Shown here: positions 49,734 to 58,379 of the stretch, piece after piece | Layout: each line of letters begins with the position of its first letter | How positions within the stretch are numbered: the first letter of the stretch is position 1 | Source of the DNA: Streptomyces sp. SID13031 | GTDB lineage: Bacteria > Actinomycetota > Actinomycetes > Propionibacteriales > Kribbellaceae | Assembly: GCF_010548305.1 (NCBI RefSeq) | Contig: NZ_JAAGLV010000011.1 | Location: 124,001-188,000, forward strand | Direction of reading: 5' to 3' | Length of the DNA stretch: 64,000 nucleotides | Program-made: the position numbers and the translations under genes | The notes under the pieces: generated by a model | The model's input: the letters and a program-made list of their open reading frames with translations, nothing else | What the model was told of the DNA's origin: nothing | Databases searched by the model: none

Positions 49734-50516
49734 ATGGCGCTCATCCGTAGTCGCGTCCGGCGACCGTCGGCCGTTTCAGCGCCGACGACTGCGGGATCAC
49801 GCCCCGAACTGACTGACGCAGTGGTAGCCGCCGGCGAGGTCGCGCGGTGGGCCGAGTTGCACGACGCAGCGGGCATCACCGAGACGGTGGGCCGGGTGCA
49901 GGACTCTGTACTGCGCATCGTCGGGGGTGACTGCGCTGGAGTGATCCTCGTCCACCGAGGACGCCTCTCCTCGGTCGGCGCCGTCGACCTACGGGCAGAG
50001 CGGGCAGACCAACTGCAGGTGGAGTACGGCGAGGGCCCGTCGGTGCCGTTGAGTAGAGCTCAAGGCAGCGTTCTCGTGCCCGACACTGCTGCCGATCAGC
50101 GATGGCCGCGCTGGAGCCGGCAAGTGGCTGAGCTCGGGCTGCGGAGCATGCTCACCGTCCCACTCGCCACGACGTCGTCGGCGGTAGGCGCGATCACCGT
50201 CTACGCGGCAGCACCGAATCAGTTCAGCGCCGGTGACGCGGCAGCGGCACTCCTGCTGGCGAGACACGCAGCGGTCGCGGTCGTGGGCGTTCAGGAGATC
50301 GCGGACCTGGCGCGGGCGATCGAGGCCCGCCACCTCATCGGTCAGGCGCAAGGAGTGTTGATGGAGCGTTTCGAGATCGACGCCGACCAAGCGTTCGCCG
50401 TACTGCGTCGCTACTCCCAGGACGGCAACGTCAAGCTCCGGGTGGTCGCCGCCCGGCTGGTGGCCAGCCGCAAGCTTCCTGACGGGTCTGCGGACGGCTC
50501 TCCGGCTGGTCGGTGA
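49734..50516 (+). CDS. GAF-ANTAR transcription antiterminator (first of three)
   Basis: A 260-residue cytoplasmic regulator. The N-terminal GAF domain (about 35-190) contains ITETVGRVQDSVLRIVGGDCAGVILVHRG, VEYGEGPSVPLSRAQG and LTVPLATTSSAVGAITVYA. The C-terminal ANTAR domain (about 200-250) has RAIEARHLIGQAQGVLMERFEIDADQAFAVLRRYSQD. ANTAR binds two-hairpin RNA and prevents termination; GAF senses a small molecule or redox. It is followed by two more GAF-ANTAR genes. The GAF lacks an obvious heme or Cys ligand. Confidence 0.88.
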   Translation: MALIRSRVRRPSAVSAPTTAGSRPELTDAVVAAGEVARWAELHDAAGITETVGRVQDSVLRIVGGDCAGVILVHRGRLSSVGAVDLRAERADQLQVEYGEGPSVPLSRAQGSVLVPDTAADQRWPRWSRQVAELGLRSMLTVPLATTSSAVGAITVYAAAPNQFSAGDAAAALLLARHAAVAVVGVQEIADLARAIEARHLIGQAQGVLMERFEIDADQAFAVLRRYSQDGNVKLRVVAARLVASRKLPDGSADGSPAGR

Positions 50517-50552
50517 TCGGCCCTGTCAGCCGAGGCGGGGGCAGGATGAGGT

Positions 50553-51287
50553 GTGAGGGTGGTGCGGCCGATGCCAACGGAACGGATCCGGCAGATCCTG
50601 GCCGAGGTGATGGTCGGCGACCAGGACAGGTTTCCGGAGCGGTTGTGCCAGGTCTGCGCCGACCGGCTGCCGATCAGCGGGGCCGGACTGGCCTTCATGA
50701 CGTCTGCTGGGCACGAGGGCACGATCATGGCGACGGACGGAGCGGCCGCAGTACTGGAAGACCTCCAGCAGGTACTGGGCGAGGGGCCGTGCGTGGATGC
50801 CTTCCGCGACGGGCGACCGGTGCTGCAGCCCGACCTGGCCACGACCGGCTTCTCCCGCTGGCCGGGTTTCGCCGAGGGGGCATTGCAGGCGGGGGTCGCG
50901 GCGGTCTTCGCGTTTCCGTTGCAGGTCGGCGCGATCCGGGTCGGTGTCCTCGATCTGTACCGCGATTCGCCGGGTGGGCTGGACTCGCCGCAACTGTCGG
51001 AGGCGCTGGCCTTCACCGAGGCCGCCGTGACGGTTCTGCTGCATCTGCAGGGCAAGACTCCGCCTGGTCAGCTGATGCACCCCCGGCTGGCGGAAGTCGC
51101 CGAGAGCCGCCGGGAGATCCATCAGGCGACCGGGATGATCACGATCCAGGCAGCGGTCGGCCTGGCCGAGGCACTGCTGTTATTACAGGCTCATGCCTTC
51201 GGCTCCGAGCGACCGTTGCTCGAGGTGGCGAAGGACGTGGTCGCCCGGCGGCTTCGTTTCGGGCCGGAAGGCGATCATCATGGATGA
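50553..51287 (+). CDS. GAF-ANTAR regulator (second of three)
   Basis: About 244 residues from GTG 50553 (ATG 50571 possible). The GAF part includes FPERLCQVCADRLPISGAGLAFMTSAG and VLGEGPCVDAFRDGRPVLQPDL, with the GEGPC-x-DAF signature often seen in actinobacterial GAF-ANTAR proteins; the last part is LAEVAESRREIHQATGMITIQ then AEALLLLQAHAFGSERPLLEVAKDV. This second ANTAR is somewhat divergent but keeps the helical RNA-binding layout. It precedes the third paralogue with overlapping reading frames at the end. Confidence 0.85.
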   Translation: MRVVRPMPTERIRQILAEVMVGDQDRFPERLCQVCADRLPISGAGLAFMTSAGHEGTIMATDGAAAVLEDLQQVLGEGPCVDAFRDGRPVLQPDLATTGFSRWPGFAEGALQAGVAAVFAFPLQVGAIRVGVLDLYRDSPGGLDSPQLSEALAFTEAAVTVLLHLQGKTPPGQLMHPRLAEVAESRREIHQATGMITIQAAVGLAEALLLLQAHAFGSERPLLEVAKDVVARRLRFGPEGDHHG

Positions 51288-51324
51288 AGCACGTGAAGTG
51301 CGCTCACCGAACGGAGGCGTTGCG

Positions 51325-52038
51325 ATGAGCAGGGAACAGCGGCTCGCCGCGGTGTTCGTCGAGCTTGCGGACACACTGGTCGCCGACTTCGACGTGATCG
51401 ACTTCCTGCACACGCTGACTGAGCGCAGCGTCGAGTTGCTGCACGCGGACGCGGCGGGCCTGATCTTGGTGGATCCGCAAGGCAAGTTGCAGGTGCTGGC
51501 CTCCACCACCGACCAGGCCCGGGTGCTGGAGCTGTTCGAGCTGCAGAACTCTCAAGGCCCCTGCCTGGACTGCTTCAGGACCGGCCGTCCGGTGGTGAAC
51601 GTCGACCTGGCTGAGGTCGCGGCTCGCTGGCCACGCTTCCAGGCGGCCACCACGGCCGCGGGTTTCCGATCGGTGCATGCGTTGCCATTGCGCCTTCGGG
51701 GGCAGGTGATCGGGGCGATGAACCTGTTCTGCAAGGACCGGTCCAGCCTCACCGACGATGACGTCTCGGTGGGCCAGGCGCTGGCTGACGTGGCGACCAT
51801 CGGCCTGCTGCAGGAACGCACGGTGCGGCACAGCGAGATCGTCGCCGAACAACTGCAAGCGGCGCTGAACAGCCGCGTCCTGATCGAGCAGGCCAAGGGA
51901 GTACTGGCCGAGCGATCCGGGGTCGACGTGGACGAGGCGTTCGCGTTGCTGCGGGCCTATGCCCGCAGCAACGGTAGCCAGCTCAGCGCCGTCGCCGTGG
52001 CGGTCATCAGCGGCACTGTGACAGTGACCGCGCCCTGA
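51325..52038 (+). CDS. GAF-ANTAR regulator (third of three)
   Basis: A 237-residue protein starting MSREQRLAAVFVELADTLVADFDVIDFLHTL. The GAF carries the pattern QNSQGPCLDCFRTGRPVVNVDL and the ANTAR reads RVLIEQAKGVLAERSGVDVDEAFALLRAYARSNGSQLSAVAVAV (in parts). The ATG at 51325 has ggagg seven bases before it and is preferred over ATG 51280, which lies inside the previous gene. Three adjacent paralogues suggest local duplication with different sensed signals. Confidence 0.87.
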   Translation: MSREQRLAAVFVELADTLVADFDVIDFLHTLTERSVELLHADAAGLILVDPQGKLQVLASTTDQARVLELFELQNSQGPCLDCFRTGRPVVNVDLAEVAARWPRFQAATTAAGFRSVHALPLRLRGQVIGAMNLFCKDRSSLTDDDVSVGQALADVATIGLLQERTVRHSEIVAEQLQAALNSRVLIEQAKGVLAERSGVDVDEAFALLRAYARSNGSQLSAVAVAVISGTVTVTAP

Positions 52039-53253
52039 TCAGGCGTCGGCCGTGGTGAGGGCCGTGGCCTCGGCCTCGGAGTGAGCGGCCGGCGTACGGA
52101 GGTGGGCGAGGGGCTTCCAGCCGGTGGCCAGTACGCCGATTGCGAGTAGTACTGCGAAAGCACCGACCCAGAAGGGGACCTGGACGTTGATCTCCTCGCC
52201 GAGCTTGCCGGCCAGCCAGGGCGCGACCGCGCCGCCGGAGAACCGGACGAAGCTGTACGCCGCGGAGGCGGTGCCGCGCTCGACCGGTGCGGCCGCCATC
52301 ACGGCCTCGGTGATCAGGGTGTTGTTCACGCCGAGGAACAGGCCGGCCACGATCACGCCGGCTGCGAGGACCGGCGGGTGGTGGGCGTAGAGACCCATCA
52401 CGGTGAGGTCGGCGGCGAACAGCAGTAGCGAGGTCATCACGACGGGCAGGGTGCCGAAGCGACGCTGCAACCGGGGTGCGGCGAAGACCGAGGTCAGCGC
52501 CAGGCCGATGCCCCAGCCGAAGAAGATCAGCCCGATCTGCCGCGCCGACATCCCCAGCGGGAACGGGGTGAACGCGAGCAGGGTGAAGAAGCCGAAGTTG
52601 TAGAGCAACGCGGTGACCGCGACGGTCGCCAGCGAACGGTGCCTGAGTGCCTTCAGGGGTTCGAGGATCGACGTACGCCGGGGAGCAGGCGGCGAGGCGG
52701 GGAGTAGGAACGCGGTGGCGGCGAGCGCGATCGTCATCAGGACGGCGACGCCGAAGAACGGGCCACGCCAGGAGATCGTGCCGAGCTCACCACCGACGAG
52801 CGGACCGGCCGCGATACCGACGCCGAGCGCCGCCTCGTACAGGATGATCGCCTGGGCGACCGAACCGCTGGCGGAGTTGACGATGGTGGCCAGGGCGGTG
52901 GCGATGAAGAGCGCGTTGCCCAGCCCCCAGCCGGCCCGGAAGGCGACGATCATGCCGATCGAGTTGGACAGGCCGGCCAGCGCGCTGAAGACGACGATGA
53001 TGGCCAGGCCGATCAGCAGCGTGCGCTTGGCGCCGATCCGGCTGGAGACCGCGCCGGTGATCAGCATCGCGACGCCGATCACGGCCATGTAGCTGGTGAA
53101 CAGCAGCGAGACCTGCGACGGGCTCGCGTGCAGCTGCTCCGCGATCGGCTTGAGGATGGGGTCGACCAGGCCGATGCCCATGAACGCGATCACACACGCG
53201 AACGCGACGGCCCAGACGGACTTGGGTTGCTTCAGAATCGAGTTACTGCTCAC
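52039..53253 (-). CDS. MFS transporter (DHA1-type drug efflux)
   Basis: A 404-residue membrane protein with about 12 transmembrane helices. The first motif is FMGIGLVDPILKPIAEQL and the second GAVSSRIGAKRTLLIGLA, a motif A variant (G-x-x-x-x-RIGAKRTLL). It is followed by GPLVGGELG in helix 5, a motif C region used by drug/proton antiporters. Its start overlaps the MarR gene stop by four bases, so regulator and pump are coupled. Substrates, probably toxic amphiphiles, are unknown. Confidence 0.88.
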   Translation of the reverse strand: MSSNSILKQPKSVWAVAFACVIAFMGIGLVDPILKPIAEQLHASPSQVSLLFTSYMAVIGVAMLITGAVSSRIGAKRTLLIGLAIIVVFSALAGLSNSIGMIVAFRAGWGLGNALFIATALATIVNSASGSVAQAIILYEAALGVGIAAGPLVGGELGTISWRGPFFGVAVLMTIALAATAFLLPASPPAPRRTSILEPLKALRHRSLATVAVTALLYNFGFFTLLAFTPFPLGMSARQIGLIFFGWGIGLALTSVFAAPRLQRRFGTLPVVMTSLLLFAADLTVMGLYAHHPPVLAAGVIVAGLFLGVNNTLITEAVMAAAPVERGTASAAYSFVRFSGGAVAPWLAGKLGEEINVQVPFWVGAFAVLLAIGVLATGWKPLAHLRTPAAHSEAEATALTTADA

Positions 53254-53708
53254 CGGTTGCTCTCCTCCAAGGGCTCGAGAGTGAGAATTTGGTGCATGAC
53301 GGTGACTGCGGCCCGAAGGGTTTCGAGGTCGGTCGACGGCAGTTGCCGGAGCCGGGTGGCGATGGCCTGGCCGGCTTCGTGGCGGGCCCGGTCGGGCTCG
53401 GCGCGGCCGGCCGGGGTCAGGCTGATCAGGCTGGCCCGGGAATCGGCGGGGTCGGGCTCACGGAGTACCCAGCCGTTCTCCTCCTGGCGCTGAACCAGGT
53501 TGGACATCGTCGGTTGCGAGCACCGATCGGCCTTGGCCAGCTCGCTGATCCGGGTCGGCCCGAGCTCGTCGAGCCGCCCCATCAACCGCATCGCCGCATG
53601 CGGCAACGCACTGACATCCCGGCTCGCCAGCCGGGCCAACCGCGCCGAGGCGACGACAACGTCGACCCCGAGCTGAGAAAGATCCGTCGAAGGGCTCACA
53701 GAAGACAA
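53250..53708 (-). CDS. MarR-family repressor of the adjacent MFS gene
   Basis: A 152-residue winged-helix protein: helices around VVVASARLARLASRDVSALPHAAMRLMGRL, HTH ISELAKADRCSQPTMSNLVQRQEENGWV, wing REPDPADSRASLISLTPAGRAE. The coupling with the pump (ATGA overlap) and an operator-like palindrome at 53711-53731 make it the likely local repressor. The LysR gene reads away in the other direction. Confidence 0.87.
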   Translation of the reverse strand: MSSVSPSTDLSQLGVDVVVASARLARLASRDVSALPHAAMRLMGRLDELGPTRISELAKADRCSQPTMSNLVQRQEENGWVLREPDPADSRASLISLTPAGRAEPDRARHEAGQAIATRLRQLPSTDLETLRAAVTVMHQILTLEPLEESNR

Positions 53709-53710
53709 CT

Positions 53711-53731
53711 ATACATAGGAAAGCTATGCAT
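53711..53731. promoter_or_regulatory. MarR operator candidate
   Basis: atacatag (53711-53718) and ctatgcat (53724-53731) form an 8-bp inverted repeat with one mismatch around five bases. It sits three bases upstream of the MarR start. It would cover the promoter of the MarR-pump pair. Confidence 0.55.
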
Positions 53732-53777
53732 TTCTAGAGTGAGCGCCGCGGGGGCCTGTCGAGGTAGTTTCGAGGGT

Positions 53778-54635
53778 ATGGATCGGTTGGAGGTGCGTGA
53801 GCTCGTCTACTTCGTCGCAGTGGCGGAACAGATGCACTTCGGTCGTGCCGCTGAGGAGCTGGGGATCGGGCAACCGCCGCTGTCGCGGGCGATCAGCCGG
53901 CTGGAGCGGCGGATCGGCATCAGGCTGTTCGAGCGCACGAGCCGACGGGTCGACCTGACCGACGCCGGCGAGGTCTTCCTGCACGAGAGCCGCAAGGCGC
54001 TCGCCGCCTTGGACACCGTCGTACGGCGTACGCGGCAGGCCGTCCGGCCGAAGCGGCTCCTGGTCGCCGCGCCGCCGGGTACTGGCGCGGGATTGCTGGC
54101 CAGGATCTTCGAGGAGTACCGGCGAGGTGCCGATCCGGTGCCGGTCGAGGTCGTGTTCACCGCCGAGCTTGGGGCCAGTCTGCGGGACGGGCTGGCCGAT
54201 CTGGCGCTGATGTGCGGCAACGACGACCTGGACGGGCTGGACACGATCGATCTCCTGGAGGAACCGCCGGTCGCGCTTCTCCCGGCGGGGCATCCGCTGG
54301 CTTCGCGCGACAGCCTGACCGCCCGGGAGCTGCGAGCCGAGGCGCGGTACCGCGAGGACGCCCCGCCGGTCGGCCTGGACGAGCTCATCGACAGGGTTGC
54401 GCTGGGGGAGCTGGTGGTCGTCATCGGCGCCGGCGGGACCAGCCGGCTCGGCGGGTCGGTCGTCGCCGTGCCCGTCGTCGACGTACCGGGTGATCGGATG
54501 GTGCTGGCCTGGCCACACGCGAACCTTTCGGCTGCGCGTGACCAGTTCGCCCGGGCGGCGGTCGCGGTGGTGAATCGGCTGGATCAGATCGAGTTGATGC
54601 CACCGTCCACGAGCAGCTCGATCCCGGTGATGTAG
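53778..54635 (+). CDS. LysR-family transcriptional regulator
   Basis: A 285-residue regulator: N-terminal HTH LVYFVAVAEQMHFGRAAEELGIGQPPLSRAISRLERRIGIRLFER (in pieces), then a type 2 periplasmic-binding-like effector domain with EYRRGADPVPVEVVF and RDGLADLALMCGNDDL. ATG 53778 opens the HTH. Its last 52 bases overlap the convergent SDR gene, which is probably its neighbour and not its target. Effector unknown. Confidence 0.85.
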   Translation: MDRLEVRELVYFVAVAEQMHFGRAAEELGIGQPPLSRAISRLERRIGIRLFERTSRRVDLTDAGEVFLHESRKALAALDTVVRRTRQAVRPKRLLVAAPPGTGAGLLARIFEEYRRGADPVPVEVVFTAELGASLRDGLADLALMCGNDDLDGLDTIDLLEEPPVALLPAGHPLASRDSLTARELRAEARYREDAPPVGLDELIDRVALGELVVVIGAGGTSRLGGSVVAVPVVDVPGDRMVLAWPHANLSAARDQFARAAVAVVNRLDQIELMPPSTSSSIPVM

Positions 54636-55333
54636 CTGCTCTGGCCGGACGCGAGGAACAACGCGGCGGCGGCCTGTTCCTCCGGTTGGCTCACCCGGCC
54701 CATCGGCACCTGCGCGGCCACCATCCCGCGAAACTCCTCTGCGGTAAGGCCTTCCGGGGTGGCGCCCACCATCGCAGGGGTTTCAGTACCGCCCGGCGCG
54801 AGAGCGTTGACCCGGATGCCGCGATCCTTCAGCTCGTTCGCCCAGGTGCGGGCGAACGAGCGGACCGCTGCTTTGGACGCGGCGTACACAGTGCCGGTGG
54901 CCGGCCCCCTGGCCGCGGTGGTGGACGACGCGAGAATGATCGAGGCGTTGTCGTTCAGGAATGGCAAAGCCTTCTGCACGGTGAAAAGCGTGCCGCGCAC
55001 GTTCAGCCCGGTCACCTGTTCGTAGTGCTCCTCGGTGACGTTGGCCAGTGGCACGAAGGCCGTCATGCCGGCGTTCGCGAACAGCACGTCGATCCGCTGC
55101 CCGTCGGCCTCGATCGTCGCAAAGAGTTGGTCGAGAGCGGCGAGATCGGAGACATCACCCGGTACGCCGATCGCGCGCGGGCCGATCTGCGCGACGGCCG
55201 AGTCCAGTGCCGTCTTGCCGCGTCCGGTGAGGTAGACAGTCGCCCCCTCCTCGGCGAAACGTTGAGCCGTGGCGAACCCGATCCCTTTGCTGGCCCCGGT
55301 CACCACTGCCACCTTGCCGTCAAGCTGACCCAT
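54584..55333 (-). CDS. Short-chain dehydrogenase/reductase (SDR)
   Basis: A 249-residue classical SDR: cofactor loop VVTGASKGIGFATAQ (residues 10-24), NAGMTAFVPL, catalytic Ser in ILASSTTAARGP and Tyr-x3-Lys in TVYAASKAAVRSF, ending ITGIELLVDGGINSI. Gly-x3-Gly-x-Gly with an Arg later (LTGRGKTALDS) suggests NADP. The start is ATG 55333; a longer frame upstream has no family similarity. Substrate unknown. Confidence 0.88.
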   Translation of the reverse strand: MGQLDGKVAVVTGASKGIGFATAQRFAEEGATVYLTGRGKTALDSAVAQIGPRAIGVPGDVSDLAALDQLFATIEADGQRIDVLFANAGMTAFVPLANVTEEHYEQVTGLNVRGTLFTVQKALPFLNDNASIILASSTTAARGPATGTVYAASKAAVRSFARTWANELKDRGIRVNALAPGGTETPAMVGATPEGLTAEEFRGMVAAQVPMGRVSQPEEQAAAALFLASGQSSYITGIELLVDGGINSI

Positions 55334-55469
55334 GTTTTCGCACTCCAATGATCTGTACTTCCGACTGCGGGCAACCCGCTGGCCGCCGCCTTTCCAGATC
55401 ACCGCATCGGCCGCCGGTGAACAATGACGGTTCGCGCAAGAGCCGATACCTCTCAGGTGCAACCGGGAC

Positions 55470-56663
55470 TCAGGAGGTCTCGGGAGCTGCCAGTGCGATG
55501 GCCTCGGCGGCCTGGGCCGGGCCGTCGACGGCGGCGTAGAGCTTCTGGATTCGCTCTGCGGCTGCGGCGTGGGACCTGTTGTCGAGCATCTGGGCGGCGA
55601 GGGTTGCCAGGTTGTCGGTGGGGGTGGCGTGGCGGGCTGCGCCCAGGCGTTCGACCAGGGCGACGTTGAGGTCCTGTTCGATGTGGAGGGGGATGCCCAG
55701 GAGTGGGGTGCCGCTGGCCATGGCCGTTTGGACGCTGCCTTGGCCGCCGGTGGTGATGGCGAGGTCTACCTGGGGCATGACGAGGTGGCTGGGGAGGGTG
55801 GCTCCGACCAGGATGCGGTCGGTGGCCAGGTCGGACAGGTCGTGGATGGTGCCGGCCACCAGGATCCGGAGGTCGAGGGAGCTGAGCTCGGCGATGGCGG
55901 CGCGAACCTGGGTCGGTGGGGTCGAGGTCATCGCCAAGTAGATGGTCGGGCCCGGGTGACTGAGGAATTTCTGGACCCGGTCGGGGAGCGGCAGATCGAG
56001 GTGCGCGAAGAGCGGGCCAACGGCGGCCAGGCGGGAGTTCGGGCGATAGCCGGGATCGCCGTCCGGGGTCCAGGCGGCCAGTTCGGTGGCGGAGACACTC
56101 AGGACTTCGGCGACCTCCGGGACCAGTGAGAGGTCGCCCAGGAGTAGCGCTGCGAGGCTGGGAATGCCTTCTATGCCAAGGGATTCGGCGACACGGTTGA
56201 AGCCGGAGCAGTAGGCCTCTATGCGGGCGGGCTTCCGGTCGGGCGGAAGATAACGCTCGAAGACCGGTGGGACGAAGCTGCCTGCGTGTTCGGTGATCAC
56301 CTGTACTCCGGCCAGCCGCGACGACAGCAACGCGGTCAGCGTGAAGCCGGTGACCGCCACCGTGATGCCGTGGGCGCGGAAGTACTCCGCCTCCGTCTGT
56401 ACGTAGGAACGGATCTCGTCATCGTCGTACATGCTCTGCCCGGGATCGCCGAGCCCGACGGCCGACCCGACGAAACGGGCTGCTCTGGATGCGGACAGAC
56501 CAGGGCCCAGTACGTCGTACGGGATGCCGGCCAGGAGGCGTTCGTGCGGGCCGCCGTGGGTGGCGACGCGGACCGGGAGGCCGAGCTCGGTCAGGGCGCG
56601 GTGGAGCTCGAGCATCCGCGACGTCTCGGACAGGTAGGCGCAGTGCGGCAGTAAGCAGATCAC
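55470..56663 (-). CDS. GT1-family glycosyltransferase (UDP-glucosyl/macrolide type)
   Basis: A 397-residue glycosyltransferase with two Rossmann domains. The N-domain begins VICLLPHCAYLSETSRMLELHRAL. The C-domain contains ILVGATLPSHLVMPQVDLAITTGGQGSVQTAMASGTPLLGIPLHIEQDLN, whose GG-x-G and H-x-E-Q region binds the nucleotide sugar. GTG 56663 has gaaggggg upstream. It is divergent from a MarR gene across a palindrome. It may modify a natural product or detoxify a drug; both are possible. Confidence 0.85.
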   Translation of the reverse strand: MICLLPHCAYLSETSRMLELHRALTELGLPVRVATHGGPHERLLAGIPYDVLGPGLSASRAARFVGSAVGLGDPGQSMYDDDEIRSYVQTEAEYFRAHGITVAVTGFTLTALLSSRLAGVQVITEHAGSFVPPVFERYLPPDRKPARIEAYCSGFNRVAESLGIEGIPSLAALLLGDLSLVPEVAEVLSVSATELAAWTPDGDPGYRPNSRLAAVGPLFAHLDLPLPDRVQKFLSHPGPTIYLAMTSTPPTQVRAAIAELSSLDLRILVAGTIHDLSDLATDRILVGATLPSHLVMPQVDLAITTGGQGSVQTAMASGTPLLGIPLHIEQDLNVALVERLGAARHATPTDNLATLAAQMLDNRSHAAAAERIQKLYAAVDGPAQAAEAIALAAPETS

Positions 56664-56685
56664 GATCTTGCCCCCTTCGATGGTG

Positions 56686-56705
56686 ATAGGTAATATATTG
56701 CCTAT
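56686..56705. promoter_or_regulatory. MarR operator candidate overlapping its own start
   Basis: ataggtaatatattgcctat is a 20-bp inverted repeat with about one mismatched pair per arm and an AT-rich centre. It ends inside the MarR ATG (56704). Situated between the glycosyltransferase and MarR genes, it can repress both. Confidence 0.65.
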
Positions 56706-57183
56706 GTCATCGCGGAACAAGACCGAAGACCTGCTGGGGATCGGCCCGGAGTCGGCGCTCGAGCCGTCGATCCGCGCGTTCCGGACGACGCTCACGCTGG
56801 CCCAGCGGTTGCGCTACGCGATGGACGAGCGGTTGCGCGAAGACGGCCTGACCACCCAGCAGGCCGCGCTCATCACGGTCGTCGTCGCGGCCGGTAAACC
56901 GTCCCTGGCCGAGGCGGCGGCGGCGCTCGGCAGCACCCACCAGAACGTCGCCCAGATCGTTGCCGCCCTGGTCCGCAAAAACCTCCTGCAAGTCGAGCCC
57001 GACCCCACCGACAAGCGCCGAAAGTTGCTCTCAGCAACAAACCACAGCGCGTCCTTCTGGAAGGAGCGCGACGAGGGCGACTACGCGGCGGTCGCCGACT
57101 GGTTCGCCGATCTCACCCCAGCCGAGCTGGACACCTTCTGCGAGTTGTCCGACCGAGTGATCGCCAGGCTCTCCGATGGTTAA
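56704..57183 (+). CDS. MarR-family transcriptional regulator
   Basis: A 159-residue regulator: FRTTLTLAQRLRYAMDERLRE dimer helix, HTH TTQQAALITVVVAAGKPSLAEAAAALGSTHQNVAQIVAALVRKN (in parts), wing EPDPTDKRRKLLSAT with the D-x-RR signature. ATG 56704 lies in its own operator. The methyltransferase-like gene overlaps its end by eight bases and is probably cotranscribed; the divergent glycosyltransferase is a likely further target. Confidence 0.88.
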   Translation: MSSRNKTEDLLGIGPESALEPSIRAFRTTLTLAQRLRYAMDERLREDGLTTQQAALITVVVAAGKPSLAEAAAALGSTHQNVAQIVAALVRKNLLQVEPDPTDKRRKLLSATNHSASFWKERDEGDYAAVADWFADLTPAELDTFCELSDRVIARLSDG

Positions 57184-57637
57184 GGCGGTTCTCGGCAGTA
57201 CGGCTTTCTTCTTCGCCGCACCCTGCGTGGTCGCGGGCGCGGTCCCGTGGTGGATCAACGGCTGGTCCGAGGTGAGGTTCTGGCCGTCGCTGCTGCTGAT
57301 CGTTGCCGGACTGGTCGTCCTGCTGCGCGCCTTCGCCCGCTTCGTGCGGGAAGGGCGCGGCACACCGGCGCCGATCGCGCCGACCGAGCAGTTGGTGATC
57401 GGCGGCGACTACCGCTTCGTCCGCAATCCCATGTACGTCGGTGTGGTGGCGGCCGTCGCCGGCCAGGCGGTGCTCTTCCTGGACCCCTGGTTGTTCGCCT
57501 ACGCGGTAGTCGCCTGGGTGGTGATGGCGTCTTTCGTGCGGTGGTACGAGGAGCCGGTACTACGGCAGCGGTACGGCCCGCAGTACGAGGAGTACTGCAA
57601 GACCGTACCGGCCTGGATTCCTAAGGTGCGACCGTAG
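57176..57637 (+). CDS. ICMT-family membrane methyltransferase
   Basis: A 153-residue protein with three to four transmembrane helices. The family signature is GGDYRFVRNPMYVGVV with EEPVLRQRYGPQYEEYCKTVPAWIP near the C-terminus, as in isoprenylcysteine carboxyl methyltransferase and related PEMT-type enzymes. These use SAM to methylate a lipid or small molecule; no protein prenylation is expected here. Its start overlaps the MarR stop by eight bases, and its end overlaps the convergent solute-binding gene by 17. Confidence 0.82.
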   Translation: MVKAVLGSTAFFFAAPCVVAGAVPWWINGWSEVRFWPSLLLIVAGLVVLLRAFARFVREGRGTPAPIAPTEQLVIGGDYRFVRNPMYVGVVAAVAGQAVLFLDPWLFAYAVVAWVVMASFVRWYEEPVLRQRYGPQYEEYCKTVPAWIPKVRP

Positions 57638-58325
57638 CGTCGTGTTGGCCGGCGCGCTGGAGGGAGTCGGCGACGAAGCCGCTTGCCTTCAGTTCTTCGA
57701 TCAAGTCGTGGAGGAACTGGACGGTCTCCGGGTGGCGGGCTTTGGTGGTGCCGACGGCTTGCTGGATCTGCATGAAGCGTTCTTCGATCAAGCGGACGTC
57801 ATCGTTCGCCGCGACATACTTGGTGAGGGGCTGGCGGATGCCGGCGGTGGCTTCAAGACTGTCGGTGCGGAAGAGGTCTATGCCGTCGGTGCCGCGGACG
57901 AGTGTGGCGTGCTGCAGAGTGCGGGTCAGGTAGAGGTCGTAGGCCGAGCCTTGGTTGACGCCGATCCGTACTCCGGGGGCGTCCACCTCGTCGATCGTGG
58001 TGAGCGGCGAGTCCGTCGGGACGGCATACACGCCTTCGATCAGGACGTACGGCGCGGTGAAGGCGACCTCTGCCGCTCGCACCGGTTCGATCGCGAGGAA
58101 GCAGAGGTCGGCCGCGCCCGAAGTCATCGCCTCGAACGACTTCCGTGCCGCGTCGAAGCAGAGGAACTCCACCGGTACGCCGAGCCGCGCCCCGATCTCC
58201 GCGGCGAGGTCGACCGTGACGCCGGTCGGCTCTTCCGGGGTGCCCTGGGCAAGAACAGGGTTGCCCAGGTTGATCGAGGCACGCAGTACGCCGGTGGGGG
58301 CCAGATCCGTCGCGATGGAGGTCAT
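57621..58325 (-). CDS. Solute-binding protein family 3-like protein without signal peptide
   Basis: A 234-residue protein with the fold of amino-acid binding proteins: GVLRASINLGNPVLAQG, VTVDLAAEIGARLGVPVEFLCFD, TSGAADLCFLAIEPVRAAEVAFTAPYV (the SBP3 signature) and GVRIGVNQGSAYDLYLTRTL. There is no signal sequence, lipobox or basic N-terminus, and no permease nearby, so it is probably cytoplasmic. A catalytic or sensor role (as in cyclohexadienyl dehydratase-like proteins) is possible, but no catalytic residues could be assigned. Confidence 0.7.
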   Translation of the reverse strand: MTSIATDLAPTGVLRASINLGNPVLAQGTPEEPTGVTVDLAAEIGARLGVPVEFLCFDAARKSFEAMTSGAADLCFLAIEPVRAAEVAFTAPYVLIEGVYAVPTDSPLTTIDEVDAPGVRIGVNQGSAYDLYLTRTLQHATLVRGTDGIDLFRTDSLEATAGIRQPLTKYVAANDDVRLIEERFMQIQQAVGTTKARHPETVQFLHDLIEELKASGFVADSLQRAGQHDATVAP

Positions 58326-58379
58326 AAAGCCCGAGCGTATAACCCGGTCAGGTCCGCCGGTCGACGGCGACCAGCCCGG

